Notes: generated by a model not told the origin, from the letters alone. DNA of 34,413 nucleotides from JACCTH01 sp963761985 (GCA_963761985.1 CAVXIT010000008.1:1-34413), one strand, 5' to 3'. Counted from the first letter of the stretch, positions 1 to 8,610 are shown. Program-made: numbers and translations.

Positions 1-1269
1 GATCTCGTTTCCCGTCATCGATCACTCATCGCGCCCGTCATCGCCTTCGATACCGACGTGGTCGCGAACGGCGGAGGGATCTGGATTCACACCGCCGACG
101 GGAAGAAATACGCCGACTTTGCTTGCGGGACCGCAGTCGTCAACCTGGGCCACAACCACCCGGCGGTGGTCGCCGCGGCCCATCGCCAGATCGATCGTTT
201 CCTCCACTCGGGCTGCATATTCCGCTATGACACCGTGGTCGAAGCCGCCTCGCGATTGGCCCAAATCACCCCGCCCACGATTGAGAAGTTCGGCTTCGCC
301 AACTCCGGGGCCGAGGCGGTGGAGGCAGCGGTCAAGCTGACGAAGAAGGTGGTTGGCCGCCAGGGGGTCGTCACCTTTCGCGGCGGTTTCCACGGCCGCA
401 CGATGGGATCGGTCACCTACACCACCTCCAACGCCAAATATCGCGACGGGTATCACCCGGTACTCGGATCGGTGTTCGTAGCTCCCTTCCCGCATCCCTA
501 TCGCTGGGGAATGAGCGAAGAGCAAGCCGTCGAGTACTGCCTGTGGGAGCTCAAGCTGATGTTCAAGCACGAGGTCAGCCCGAAGAACATCGCCGCCTTC
601 TTGATCGAGCCCGTCCAGGGTGAAGGCGGCTACTACCCGGCGCCGGCCGCGTTTCTAGACGAACTACGCAGCCTGGCCGACGAGCACGGCATCAAGATCA
701 TCTACGACGAGGTGCAGACCGGATTCGGGCGGACTGCCGAGTGGTTCGCCACCGACCATTACGCCGCCAAGCCGGACGTGATCGCCCTCGGAAAAGGCAT
801 CGCCAACGGGTTCCCGCTGTCGGCCTACGGAGCCTCGGCCGAGATGATCGATGCTTGGCCCCGCGGCTCGCACGGCACCACTTTTGGCGGTAACCCGGTG
901 GCCTGTGCCGCGGCAGTGGCGGTGATGGACACGATGGGCGGATTGCTCCCCCATGCTCGCGAGCTTTCGACACGGGCGTTCGAGCGGTGGAACAAGCTCG
1001 CCACCGAGCATCCAACCATCGGTGAGGTGAGAGGTTTGGGGCTGATGATCGGAGTCGAGCTGGTTAGCGACCATGAGGACCGAACCCCCGATCCCGAGGC
1101 TTTCAATCACATCCACCGTTTCTGCCTCGAACGCGACCTGATCATCATCGACTGTGGGCCTGATGGGAACGTCATCCGGTATATCCCCTCACTCGTCACT
1201 TCCACAGAGGAGCTCGACTGGTCGATCGATCTGATCGACGCGGCGCTCAGTGAGTACGAGAGCCGTTAA
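1..1269 (+). CDS. Class III aminotransferase (4-aminobutyrate/ornithine aminotransferase-like), 5' truncated by window edge
   Basis: PLP-dependent fold-type I aminotransferase. The reading frame is open from base 1 and the first codons (DLVSRHRSLIAP) already resemble the family N-terminus, so the gene begins before the window and the GTG at 58 is not its true start. Visible family marks are a glycine-rich NSGAEAVEAA cofactor phosphate segment, FHGRTMG, an IEPVQGEGG stretch, the IYDEVQTGFGR segment whose Asp pairs with the pyridine nitrogen, and ALGKGIANGFPL, whose Lys (codon 793-795) should form the Schiff base. The C-terminus, ending at TAA, looks complete. GABA, ornithine, acetylornithine or a polyamine-derived omega-amine are all possible donors, and sequence alone does not choose. 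A second class III aminotransferase of a different subgroup lies at 28813-30198. Confidence 0.9.
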   Translation, partial: DLVSRHRSLIAPVIAFDTDVVANGGGIWIHTADGKKYADFACGTAVVNLGHNHPAVVAAAHRQIDRFLHSGCIFRYDTVVEAASRLAQITPPTIEKFGFANSGAEAVEAAVKLTKKVVGRQGVVTFRGGFHGRTMGSVTYTTSNAKYRDGYHPVLGSVFVAPFPHPYRWGMSEEQAVEYCLWELKLMFKHEVSPKNIAAFLIEPVQGEGGYYPAPAAFLDELRSLADEHGIKIIYDEVQTGFGRTAEWFATDHYAAKPDVIALGKGIANGFPLSAYGASAEMIDAWPRGSHGTTFGGNPVACAAAVAVMDTMGGLLPHARELSTRAFERWNKLATEHPTIGEVRGLGLMIGVELVSDHEDRTPDPEAFNHIHRFCLERDLIIIDCGPDGNVIRYIPSLVTSTEELDWSIDLIDAALSEYESR

Positions 1270-1293
1270 CCAGGAACCGGAACCAGGAACCGG
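1270..1293. repeat. Short tandem repeat, 13-bp period
   Basis: Two copies of CCAGGAACCGG (1270-1280 and 1283-1293) separated by AA lie directly after the aminotransferase stop codon, in the 51-bp spacer before the lipoprotein gene. There is no T-run or convincing hairpin, so I do not call a terminator. Confidence 0.6.
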
Positions 1294-1320
1294 CCGCTAC
1301 TCGCGTAACGTCCAAGGGAC

Positions 1321-2169
1321 ATGACAACTAATCGTCGGCGAGTGCTCGTCGCGCTCGCCCTACTGATGCTGATAACGGCTTGTGGGGGTGCCAGCGGAAG
1401 CGACGACCTCGCTCAAACCCTGAAGTTGAACGATGATCCAGAGTCGACCCTGTTGGTGATCGAGAGCAGTGGCGGGTTCGTCCCGGTGGAGTTTCTCGTG
1501 GGCTCGGGGCCGAGCCTGGTGTTACAGCGTGACGGAACCGTCATCGGCCAGGGCCCGCAGATCGAGATCTACCCGGGACCCCTCCTGGCCAACTGGCAAA
1601 GCTCCCAACTCGATGAGGAAACGCTGCTCTTCGTGCTCGAGGAGCTCGACTCGATCGGATTCGCCCGCTTCGACCGGGTCGAGAACAACGACATCGTTAA
1701 CGTCGCCGACGCTCCGACCACCACGGTCACCTTCTACAACCAAGACGGTAAGCACGAGTTCTCCGTGTATGCGCTGGGCATGGAAACCGAGGTGAGCGAT
1801 GACCGTGTGCCGATCCTTGCCCGACTGGTCCAGGAGCTATACGACGCCACGGCCACCGGGAGCGGCCAGAGCTACGAACCGGAGGCGATTCAAGTCGTGG
1901 CTACCGAAGCGAATGATCTTCCTGGCGCCGACGACCCCACCGTCAACTTCGTCGACTGGCCCCTGCCGCAGTCGTTCGCCGACATGCAGGAGCTTGACCT
2001 CGAAGGCTGGCGTTGTGCCACGTTTGAAGGCGCGGAAGCCGAGGAGCTACTCGCGGGTTTCGAGCGCGCGAACCAGTCGACCTACTTCACCGAGGGCGAG
2101 GTCAATTACCGGCTGTTGGTGCGTCCGTTGTTTTCCGGCGAGGAGCCCTGCTCGGTGTCAATCTCCTAG
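1321..2169 (+). CDS. Putative secreted lipoprotein, unknown function
   Basis: 282 residues. The N-terminus has a basic start (TNRRR), a hydrophobic stretch and a lipobox (LITAC, Cys about residue 21) followed by a Gly/Ser/Asp-rich tether, so it should be a lipid-anchored protein on the outer face of the membrane. The mature part is acidic and probably globular, with two conserved-looking Cys near the C-terminus (WRCATFEG and EPCSVS) that could form a disulfide. I recognise no domain. ATG 1321 follows a weak AAGGGA ribosome site. It could be co-transcribed with the aminotransferase 51 bp upstream, but the repeat in the spacer leaves that open. It converges with the next gene, leaving 19 bp between stop codons. 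Confidence 0.75.
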   Translation: MTTNRRRVLVALALLMLITACGGASGSDDLAQTLKLNDDPESTLLVIESSGGFVPVEFLVGSGPSLVLQRDGTVIGQGPQIEIYPGPLLANWQSSQLDEETLLFVLEELDSIGFARFDRVENNDIVNVADAPTTTVTFYNQDGKHEFSVYALGMETEVSDDRVPILARLVQELYDATATGSGQSYEPEAIQVVATEANDLPGADDPTVNFVDWPLPQSFADMQELDLEGWRCATFEGAEAEELLAGFERANQSTYFTEGEVNYRLLVRPLFSGEEPCSVSIS

Positions 2170-2188
2170 GGGCTCCGTTGGGTTTGCG

Positions 2189-2443
2189 CTAAACGCGGCC
2201 CTTGACTTGGCGGTAGATCAGGAGAGCGACAATCGCCCCGATGATCGACCCGATGATGCCGGCGGCCGAAAACTCGTTGAAGGTCCGGTTGGTGAAAAGA
2301 ACCGCCAACAGACCTCCGACAAAGCTTCCGACGATTCCGAGCAGGATGGTGGGCAGAACCCCCATCGCGTCTCGGCCGGGCACGAGCGCACGGGCGACAA
2401 ACCCGGCGATCAAACCGATGACGAGGAACCAAATGATTGCCAT
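2189..2443 (-). CDS. GlsB/YeaQ/YmgE-family small membrane protein (transglycosylase-associated protein family)
   Basis: 84 residues with three hydrophobic segments (about 2-20, 28-50 and 60-77) rich in Gly/Ala/Ile. The pattern WFLVIGLIAGFVARAL, then LGIVGSFVGG, then a GIIGSIIGAIVALLIY end is typical of the family annotated as transglycosylase-associated or stress-response membrane proteins, whose biochemical role is not established. The ATG at 2443-2441 sits 5 nt after a strong AGGAGG site (CTAGGAGGGTTATG), which fixes the start although the frame is open much further upstream. It is probably a single-gene unit: the next minus-strand gene ends 67 bp upstream. Confidence 0.88.
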   Translation of the reverse strand: MAIIWFLVIGLIAGFVARALVPGRDAMGVLPTILLGIVGSFVGGLLAVLFTNRTFNEFSAAGIIGSIIGAIVALLIYRQVKGRV

Positions 2444-2510
2444 AACCCTCCTAGACGGACCGTGACCAAAGAAAGATAGGCATGACTCCGACGCGATGCC
2501 GGGAATCGGG

Positions 2511-3602
2511 CTATTCCCCTGTCGGCCGCTCGATAACGAATGACTCGTCGTTCCAGTAGATCTCGTCGTACTTCTCCATGATCTCCCGGGTGGCGTCGAG
2601 GTATGTTCCGGCCGCCATGGCTTGGGCCAACCGCGTTTCATCGATCTGCGCGACGTAAGTCGCGGCATTCCACGCTGCAAGCACCGACGAAGTACCGATG
2701 CTTTCGGCCTCGGCCGACGGCATGGTGTGAAGCGAAAAACGGAAGACCGATTCTTCCTCGGAAAGCTCCGGAAACCGGAGGTCTTCATCGGCCAATTGCC
2801 GTTCGGCCTCGGCGAGCACGTCCCAGCGGCGATGGGGAAACGGGTTCTCGTTCGGCCACACCGCCCGGACGATCTCGAGGCCCGGATCGCCGCCCGCGGC
2901 CTGGACCCCGATCAAACGTCCCCCCGGGGCGAGGGCACGAGCGATCGGAGCGATCACCAGGTCTACTTTGCGCTCGAGGGCGGTGGCGGCTCGGTATGCC
3001 TGCGAGGCAATCGCCAGATCGAATTCGATCGCTTCCCCCGGCTTGGGGAGCAAGGGTTCGAGCAAGAATTCGTGGTCCGCTCGAAAGAGGATCACCGCCG
3101 CAGGATGGACATAGACGGGGTTCCCGGTCTGTGTGTTTGTGCGGACCTGCCAGTCGTCGGCCAGGTCTGCATACAGACCTTCGATCTGCTCGGCGAACTC
3201 CGCGCTGGTGTCCCCGGAGAGCGCGACCTGGCGCCACCTTCCACCCTCTCCGACCTGGAGATGGGTGGCATCGGGAAACCGCAGGTTGGTGACCACCACA
3301 ACCAACTCGGGATGCTCGAGGAAACGATCAGGCAGCCGCGCCAGACCCTGGCGGACGTCTTCGATCGAGATTTCCTTCGCCACCACCAGCCAGGGGATAT
3401 AGATGAACCGGCGGTGCAAACGCCTCATCACGTTGGCCAGCAGCGCCCCGTCTCCCATGCCGGCGTCGAAGATGCGCAGACCCGGCTGGCCGATGTCAAG
3501 CGTCTCTCCCGCCGAAGCCACCCGGTCGGCGACCACGGTCTTCTCGTCCGTGGCATTGACGAACATGTTGTAGGCCGCCCGAGTATCAAAGAAGCGGGCC
3601 AT
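2511..3602 (-). CDS. Putative class I SAM-dependent methyltransferase
   Basis: 363 residues. The segment around residues 40-58 (LRIFDAGMGDGALLANVM) resembles motif I of class I methyltransferases (hydrophobic-D-x-G-x-G-x-G). A later IARALAPGGRLIGV stretch resembles the post-motif strand seen after the SAM site. The middle (about 115-200) has no family I recognise and may be an insertion or substrate domain. The substrate is unknown. The ATG at 3602-3600 shares its A with the TGA of the upstream membrane-protein gene (TGATG), so translation is probably coupled and the three genes 5721 to 2511 form one operon. Longer in-frame readings upstream overlap the membrane protein and are not credible. 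Confidence 0.65.
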   Translation of the reverse strand: MARFFDTRAAYNMFVNATDEKTVVADRVASAGETLDIGQPGLRIFDAGMGDGALLANVMRRLHRRFIYIPWLVVAKEISIEDVRQGLARLPDRFLEHPELVVVVTNLRFPDATHLQVGEGGRWRQVALSGDTSAEFAEQIEGLYADLADDWQVRTNTQTGNPVYVHPAAVILFRADHEFLLEPLLPKPGEAIEFDLAIASQAYRAATALERKVDLVIAPIARALAPGGRLIGVQAAGGDPGLEIVRAVWPNENPFPHRRWDVLAEAERQLADEDLRFPELSEEESVFRFSLHTMPSAEAESIGTSSVLAAWNAATYVAQIDETRLAQAMAAGTYLDATREIMEKYDEIYWNDESFVIERPTGE

Positions 3603-5248
3603 CAGGCCAGCGGCACGATTGTGTAGCCCTCCGTATTGATAGTCACCAGCACCGCCCGGCCCTCGGCGGCGTTGATTGCGGCCAAGATCCCGGGCGCGTC
3701 CTCGGCACTCACGATTCCGACGCCGTCGCCACGGCGCAAGAACCTCATGCCTTCGATCAGCGAGGGCAACGGTCCAGGATCGCTCGCGGCCACCGTCACA
3801 ACTTTGTCGGATCGTTGGCCCGGTCGCGGCGCGGTGGCTGACTCTCTCACTACCGGCGTGCTGGCAAGTTGACGTCTGAGGCCGACGATGTGCCAGCAAA
3901 CCGCTCCAGCCACCAGGGTGATCGGGACGGCCCACGACAGCGGTTCGGCCAGTTCCTCGCCTCCGCCGGCCAATACTGATCGCAAAAGCGTGTACAGCAC
4001 AAAGATCAGGGCGATCGCCCCCGTGAACGCCGAGCTGAAGAAAAGGATCAACAAAGCCGCCCGGCGTGACGGGGATTGCGGCTCTCCTAATCGGAGTGCC
4101 CGACCCCAATAGCGAACGGTCGCCGCCCCTGAAATCCCGAGTGCAACCAACATCCCGAGCAAGGCGTTGCTGTAGTCCGACAGGACCTGGCCGGTCTCGA
4201 AGGTTCTTTGCAGGAGCAACGTGAGGAGAAAGGAGAAGCTGCCGGCGAAGAACGCGAGTGAGTAGGCGCCGAACACGTACTCGATGGCCCGGACCGTTTC
4301 CGTCCGTTCGGTGCCGAGAAACGCCCGGTGATGCCAATAGGCGATTGACCCCACGATGACCGTAGACACGGCGGCTGGAAGCGAGCGGAACTGACTCGCG
4401 GCATCCCCCTCCCCAATGCCAAAGACCCACTCCAGCACCTGATAGATGACCACACCGAGCGCGTGGAGCGCGGTGAACCAGGCGATAACGGCCACTGCGC
4501 CGGCGTAACCGTTGCGAAATGGAGTGCTCGTGCGGGAGAACCCGCGCAGCCAGAAGAGAGTGAAGTAAACCGCCCCGACCAGGAGCAATGTGAACCCCCA
4601 ACGAAGGCCCTCGGAGAAGTCACTCTCGCCGATCAGGATCGGTTGTTCTCCAACTGCCGTCTGCAAGCTGATCGTGAGCACGATTCCGAGCCCAGCGGCA
4701 GCGAGGCCTAGGCCGATTACCGAAGCCCAGAACTGTCGAATCTCATCGAGCTCGAAGTCCGATCCCCGCCAGCGGAACATGAGTAGCCACAACGCGCCGA
4801 AGCAGATCAGATCGGCGAGTGTCGCCGGCTCGTACTCGTCGACTCCGAGCAGCGAAGCGATGAGTCGCACCGCCCCATAGGCAACAACCGTCATCGCCAC
4901 CGAAGCGGTGAGGGCGATATAGAGGTTGCGCCCGGTGCTCGAACCAGAACGTCGCTTCTCGAGGGCGATCCACACCGAACCCCAGACGAGACCCGAGACG
5001 ATCAGCGTCGAAAGGGTGAGCGCGATGTCGTTGACATCGTCGAATATGACGTTCCGGCCCGGCAGGATCGACTCGACAATCGACGAGAAGGACGACGTCG
5101 CCACGATCGAAGCCACAACCAGGATCAAGTAGGTGATGACCAGGGCCGGGGAGTTGGTGCCTGGCTCCTGACGCCGGCGCGCGATTGCGACCATAGGCAG
5201 TGCAATCACTGCGGCCAGAACTGCGAGGAGAATCAGTACTAACGACAT
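3602..5248 (-). CDS. Polytopic membrane protein (DUF5671-like), about 12 TM segments
   Basis: 548 residues and very hydrophobic. I count roughly 12-13 membrane spans from residue 2 to about 475, followed by a soluble tail of about 70 residues (after VGLRRQL). Several spans end in similar Trp/His/Arg motifs (SVWIALEKRR, AYWHHRAFLG, VRYWGRALR, VCWHIVGLRR), suggesting an internally repeated multi-span module. The composition resembles actinobacterial DUF5671 proteins, but I am not certain of that assignment. No transporter or enzyme signature is visible. Start and stop are fused to both neighbours (TGATG at 5248 and at 3602), so it is the centre of a coupled trio. The soluble tail and the methyltransferase-like partner hint at a membrane-associated modification process, which is inference only. 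Confidence 0.7.
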   Translation of the reverse strand: MSLVLILLAVLAAVIALPMVAIARRRQEPGTNSPALVITYLILVVASIVATSSFSSIVESILPGRNVIFDDVNDIALTLSTLIVSGLVWGSVWIALEKRRSGSSTGRNLYIALTASVAMTVVAYGAVRLIASLLGVDEYEPATLADLICFGALWLLMFRWRGSDFELDEIRQFWASVIGLGLAAAGLGIVLTISLQTAVGEQPILIGESDFSEGLRWGFTLLLVGAVYFTLFWLRGFSRTSTPFRNGYAGAVAVIAWFTALHALGVVIYQVLEWVFGIGEGDAASQFRSLPAAVSTVIVGSIAYWHHRAFLGTERTETVRAIEYVFGAYSLAFFAGSFSFLLTLLLQRTFETGQVLSDYSNALLGMLVALGISGAATVRYWGRALRLGEPQSPSRRAALLILFFSSAFTGAIALIFVLYTLLRSVLAGGGEELAEPLSWAVPITLVAGAVCWHIVGLRRQLASTPVVRESATAPRPGQRSDKVVTVAASDPGPLPSLIEGMRFLRRGDGVGIVSAEDAPGILAAINAAEGRAVLVTINTEGYTIVPLA

Positions 5249-5721
5249 CAGTTGGACCCGCAGAAGAACGGATAGGGAAGCCGATCGATCTTCATGGCGC
5301 CGCTTTCGTCGATCAGAGTGAACTCAAGAGTCGTCTCGTAGGTGTACGGATCGATGGGGTCGACCTCCATAACTGTTGCATCGAGGACAACCAACGTTTC
5401 GTCGCCGAACTCGGTCACGTCGTCGACGACCACCCGGCCCATGTCCGGCTGTTCGATTGCGAGGTCAGCCGAGGTGCAGTCTGCCTGTGCACCAACCGAC
5501 AGCAGCTGGTAGGCGCTGTCAAATCTCTGTTCGTCGATGGCGACGAGAAAAGCCTGGACGACGCCCTCAGGACTGTCGGGATCGAGTGGCTGCACCGGCC
5601 TGAGGGTGTTCACGATCGCGGCGCCGACTACAGCCACGATCAAGATGACACCGACGATCAGCGCCAAACGCTGACCGCCATTCTTGGCAACCGCGCTTTT
5701 GGCAATATCTGGTTGACTCAT
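5248..5721 (-). CDS. Single-pass membrane-anchored protein, unknown function
   Basis: 157 residues. A short cytoplasmic N-terminus (about 17 residues) precedes one TM helix (LALIVGVILIVAVVGAAIV), and the rest is an acidic extracytoplasmic domain. The section beginning SPEGVVQAFLVAIDEQRFDSAYQLLS resembles the start of NTF2/lumazine-binding-like accessory domains found on membrane-anchored actinobacterial proteins, and two Cys (about 97 and 154) could pair. It is first in the coupled trio 5721-2511, and its TGA overlaps the next ATG. No clear ribosome site or -10 was found ahead of the ATG at 5721-5719. The function is unknown. Confidence 0.7.
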   Translation of the reverse strand: MSQPDIAKSAVAKNGGQRLALIVGVILIVAVVGAAIVNTLRPVQPLDPDSPEGVVQAFLVAIDEQRFDSAYQLLSVGAQADCTSADLAIEQPDMGRVVVDDVTEFGDETLVVLDATVMEVDPIDPYTYETTLEFTLIDESGAMKIDRLPYPFFCGSN

Positions 5722-5748
5722 TTCGCTCAGAGTTTGGGCCGACTCGAC

Positions 5749-6351
5749 CTATCCGGCAATCCGGGAACCCCCTGATCCGATTCCCCTGGTCGCGAACTCG
5801 AGCACGGCGTTCGCCAATGCTCTTCGATCGAGTGATCCGCCGGGCCGGTACCAGCGCTCGAGGGCGTTGAGCACCGACAAGATGAGGATCGAGGAGAGCT
5901 TGGGGTTGATGTCCGTGCGGAACGACCCATCCTTTCGTCCCTTCTCAAGCGCGGCTCTAAAAACTGCTTCGTATTCATCCCGGGCAGCAACGACTCGTTG
6001 CCGATGCTTTGTATCGAGCGCGTTGGCCTCGTAGAGAAAGGTACGCGCCTCATCGAGGTGATCCACCACAACATCGATATGTCCTCGCACGAGCGCGGTG
6101 AGCAATTGCGTCCCACCACCGCCTTGCGCTACAGCCTCTGCCGCGGCTGCTTGGAAAAGGGCGGCACCAATCTCAACTACCTCGACCAGAAGATCCTCCT
6201 TCGAGTCGATGTGGCTGTAGAGCGAGGATCCGAGCACCCCGACCTCACGGGCAAGATCGCGCATCGATGTGCCGTGATAACCCTGCGCGGCAAACAACCG
6301 GCTGGCCGCTTTGACCACGTCCTCGCGCGTTCGCGAGCGGGATGCAGTCAT
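5749..6351 (-). CDS. paaR: TetR-family regulator of the phenylacetate operon (PaaR-like)
   Basis: 200 residues. The N-terminal helix-turn-helix (about 8-55) reads VVKAASRLFAAQGYHGTSMRDLAREVGV with SLYSHIDSKEDLL following, a standard TetR DNA-binding domain. The C-terminal half is the variable ligand-binding domain. Its ATG (6351-6349) overlaps the paaE stop as ATGA, so it is translated with paaABCDE and should be autoregulated. In known PaaR systems the repressor releases DNA on binding phenylacetyl-CoA. The palindrome at 9883-9896 in the operon promoter is the obvious operator. I assign the PaaR role from context and operator; the TetR family itself is certain. Confidence 0.88.
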   Translation of the reverse strand: MTASRSRTREDVVKAASRLFAAQGYHGTSMRDLAREVGVLGSSLYSHIDSKEDLLVEVVEIGAALFQAAAAEAVAQGGGGTQLLTALVRGHIDVVVDHLDEARTFLYEANALDTKHRQRVVAARDEYEAVFRAALEKGRKDGSFRTDINPKLSSILILSVLNALERWYRPGGSLDRRALANAVLEFATRGIGSGGSRIAG

Positions 6352-7418
6352 ACGTCGAAGTCGACTTCGACCGAATCGGTCAGTGGATGAGCCTGACAAG
6401 TGAGCACGTAGCCAGCTTGAACTTCGGAGTCGATCAGCGCCCAGTTCTTTTCCATGTGCACCTGTCCCGTAACCAATCGGGCCTTGCAGGAGGCGCACAT
6501 CCCCCCCTTGCACGAATACGGCAGCTCCGGTCGGACTCGCAAGGCGGCATCGAGGATCGAGGTTTCCGGCCGCATGCGAGCCGAAGTCGCTCGTCCATCG
6601 AGCGTAAAAGAGAGCCGAACGGCTCCTTCGTCGTCCATCGGCTCAGGAGGAAGCGTGCTGAGATCTAGGGGACCGGCGAAGAAAAGCTCGTCGTGAATCA
6701 GCTCTGATGCAATGCCACGTTCTTCGAGGACCCGGCGCGCGGCCGTAACGACTTCGAAGGGACCGCAGAGGAACCACTCCTCCGGCCGTGCGGGTGCGAC
6801 CAACTTCTCAAGCAGTTCGATCAACCGTTCCTCGTCGAGTCGGCCCGAGAGCAATGGGGATAGAGCTTGCTCGCGGGTGAGGACATGGATGATCTGGAGC
6901 CGGTCGGGATAGCGATCCTTCAGACCCTCGAGCTCGTCGAGGAACATCACGCTGTCCGCCCCCCGATTCCCGAAGATGACTGAGAACCGGCAGCCAGGCT
7001 CGGACTCGAGAAAAGTGGAAACCAGCGACAGCACCGGCGTGATACCGCTGCCGGCCGTCACCGCTCCGTAATGGATCGGCCGCGGGATCGCTGTGAACTC
7101 GCCCACCGGGGCCATGACATCTAGCTCATCGCCGGGAGCGAGGCGGGTCGTGGCAAAGGTGGAGAACGCCCCGCCAGGAAGCTGCTTGATCCCGATCCGA
7201 AGCCGGCCTCCATTGGCGTTCGAGCAGATCGAATAACTCCGCCTGACGTCGACCCCGTCCAGATCGGCTTTGACGGTTACATGCTGGCCCGGCAGATAGG
7301 AAAACTCCCTTGCCAGATGCGCTGGCACATCGAAGGTCACCGCGACGGCGTCGTCCGTCAGGCGCTCGACTGCGGCCACCCGCAGCCGGCGGAAGTCCCG
7401 TGGTCGAGTACCCGTCAA
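6348..7418 (-). CDS. paaE: Phenylacetyl-CoA epoxidase reductase subunit PaaE
   Basis: 356 residues, the usual PaaE length. It passes electrons from NADPH through FAD and a [2Fe-2S] centre to the PaaABC(D) oxygenase. The order is a ferredoxin-reductase FAD domain (RRSYSICS at about 70), an NAD(P) domain (GSGITPVLS at about 125; FLCGPFEVV at about 225) and a C-terminal plant-type ferredoxin with C-x4-C-x2-C (SCKGGMCASCKA) and a distal Cys (VLTCQAH). The start is a TTG at 7418-7416: the paaD stop overlaps it as TTGA, and AAGGAG lies 5 nt upstream. Longer readings beginning at 7481 lie inside paaD in another frame and are rejected. Confidence 0.95.
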   Translation of the reverse strand: MTGTRPRDFRRLRVAAVERLTDDAVAVTFDVPAHLAREFSYLPGQHVTVKADLDGVDVRRSYSICSNANGGRLRIGIKQLPGGAFSTFATTRLAPGDELDVMAPVGEFTAIPRPIHYGAVTAGSGITPVLSLVSTFLESEPGCRFSVIFGNRGADSVMFLDELEGLKDRYPDRLQIIHVLTREQALSPLLSGRLDEERLIELLEKLVAPARPEEWFLCGPFEVVTAARRVLEERGIASELIHDELFFAGPLDLSTLPPEPMDDEGAVRLSFTLDGRATSARMRPETSILDAALRVRPELPYSCKGGMCASCKARLVTGQVHMEKNWALIDSEVQAGYVLTCQAHPLTDSVEVDFDV

Positions 7419-7870
7419 CGCAGCTCCTTGAACAGGTCGAAGGGTTCGCCACAGGAACGGCAAACCATCAAGGCCTTGCAAGCGGTTGACCCGAACCGGC
7501 TCACCATCTTCGCCGATCCTTCGGAACAGCGCGGGCAGGTGACCCGGCTGTCAGGCTGCGGAGGGGCGAAGCCGTGCTCGCTGAGCAGCGCGCGGGCCTT
7601 CGGGCTCAAATCGTCGGTGGTCCAAGCCGGAGCGAAAGTTGTGATCACCTCGGGCTCGAAGCCGTGGCTGGCGAGCATCGATTCAATGTCGGCCCTGATC
7701 ACGTCCATCGCCGGGCAGCCGGAATAGGTCGGGGTGATTGTCACCCGCACCCGCCGGCCATCGCTTTCGACCCCGCGGAGGATCCCCAAATCGTCGATCG
7801 AAAGAAAAGGGAGTTCCGGGTCCATCACCCTCTCCAGAAGCTGGCGTGGAGCAGAAGTTGTGATGGTCAC
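7415..7870 (-). CDS. paaD: Phenylacetyl-CoA epoxidase maturation subunit PaaD (MIP18/DUF59 family)
   Basis: 151 residues. The N-terminal MIP18-like domain has the typical DPELPFLSIDDLGILRGV opening and the TPTYSGCPAM motif with its conserved Cys (about 52). The C-terminus carries a zinc-finger-like set, CPRC followed by CRSC, with an extra Cys between. PaaD is needed for activity of the epoxidase and is thought to act in Fe-S or di-iron assembly. It is coupled on both sides: ATGA with paaC (7870-7867) and TTGA with paaE (7418-7415). Confidence 0.95.
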   Translation of the reverse strand: MTITTSAPRQLLERVMDPELPFLSIDDLGILRGVESDGRRVRVTITPTYSGCPAMDVIRADIESMLASHGFEPEVITTFAPAWTTDDLSPKARALLSEHGFAPPQPDSRVTCPRCSEGSAKMVSRFGSTACKALMVCRSCGEPFDLFKELR

Positions 7871-8610
7871 CAGCTCACCCCGGGGTAGGCCCGCGCCAAC
7901 GACTGCATCTCGGCCAGCAGATGGCCCAGGTGCTCGGAATGGACTCCGCGTCTTCCTCCCCGGCGAGGAAACGGATCACCAGGGAGGAAAAGGCCTGCCT
8001 CTTCGAGTACGGGGGCGAGCCGCTCGTCAAATCCCACTCGGAGGTCTGGATCCTCGTCGAACAACTCATCGATGTAGCGCGCCATCGCGTCCAGGCCCGA
8101 CTGGAGGCGACGATTGCTCTCTTCGGTGCCTTGACCCAGACGCACGGTCCATGTTGCCGAGTGTTGGAAGTGATAGCGGGCTTCGAGCAAGGCCTTGGCG
8201 GCGATGCCGGCGACTGTCTCGTCCTCGGAGCCGGAAAGCTTCTCCCAGAGCCCAACTTGATAAGAGTCAAAGAGAAGCTGGCGGGCGATCGTCTGGCCAA
8301 AGTCTCCATTCGGCTGCTCGCACAACAAGAGGTTCGTGAACTCGCGCTCGGTGCGAAACATGGCGAGATCGTCCTCGGTCCGACCCTCCCCTTCGCGATC
8401 GCCGTAATGGGTCAGTAGGGCACGGGCCACACCGAGATGGTCCAGGGCGATGTTGGCCAAGGCAATGTCCAGCTCTAGATCCGGTGCCGCGGCAACCCAC
8501 TCCGACAATCTCTGCGCCATGATCAAGTTGTCATCCCCCAAATTGAGGATCTGATCCGCTGGTTTCGGTCTGACGTCTGACCTCTGACTTCTAACCGCTT
8601 CCCCACTCAC
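7867..8610 (-). CDS. paaC: Phenylacetyl-CoA epoxidase structural subunit PaaC, with repeat-encoded N-terminal extension
   Basis: 247 residues. PaaC is the ferritin-like, catalytically silent partner of PaaA. The conserved body begins near residue 21 (ILNLGDDNLIMAQRLSEW) and includes NLLLCEQPNGDF, EARYHFQHS and the end GVHSEHLGHLLAEMQSLARAYPG. The start is a GTG (8610-8608) overlapping the paaB stop as GTGA. Residues about 6-15 (VRSQRSDVR) are encoded by a four-copy 7-bp tandem repeat (8568-8595) and have no counterpart in the E. coli PaaC start as I remember it. Because 7 is not a multiple of 3, gain or loss of one repeat would throw the start out of frame. Confidence 0.95.
   Translation of the reverse strand: MSGEAVRSQRSDVRPKPADQILNLGDDNLIMAQRLSEWVAAAPDLELDIALANIALDHLGVARALLTHYGDREGEGRTEDDLAMFRTEREFTNLLLCEQPNGDFGQTIARQLLFDSYQVGLWEKLSGSEDETVAGIAAKALLEARYHFQHSATWTVRLGQGTEESNRRLQSGLDAMARYIDELFDEDPDLRVGFDERLAPVLEEAGLFLPGDPFPRRGGRRGVHSEHLGHLLAEMQSLARAYPGVSW
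8568..8595. repeat. Heptanucleotide tandem repeat, four units, inside the 5' end of paaC
   Basis: On the plus strand the units are GTCTGAC (8568-8574), GTCTGAC (8575-8581), CTCTGAC (8582-8588) and TTCTAAC (8589-8595). They form a perfect 7-bp period with one to two substitutions, about 15 bp inside the paaC GTG start, and are translated. Confidence 0.85.
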
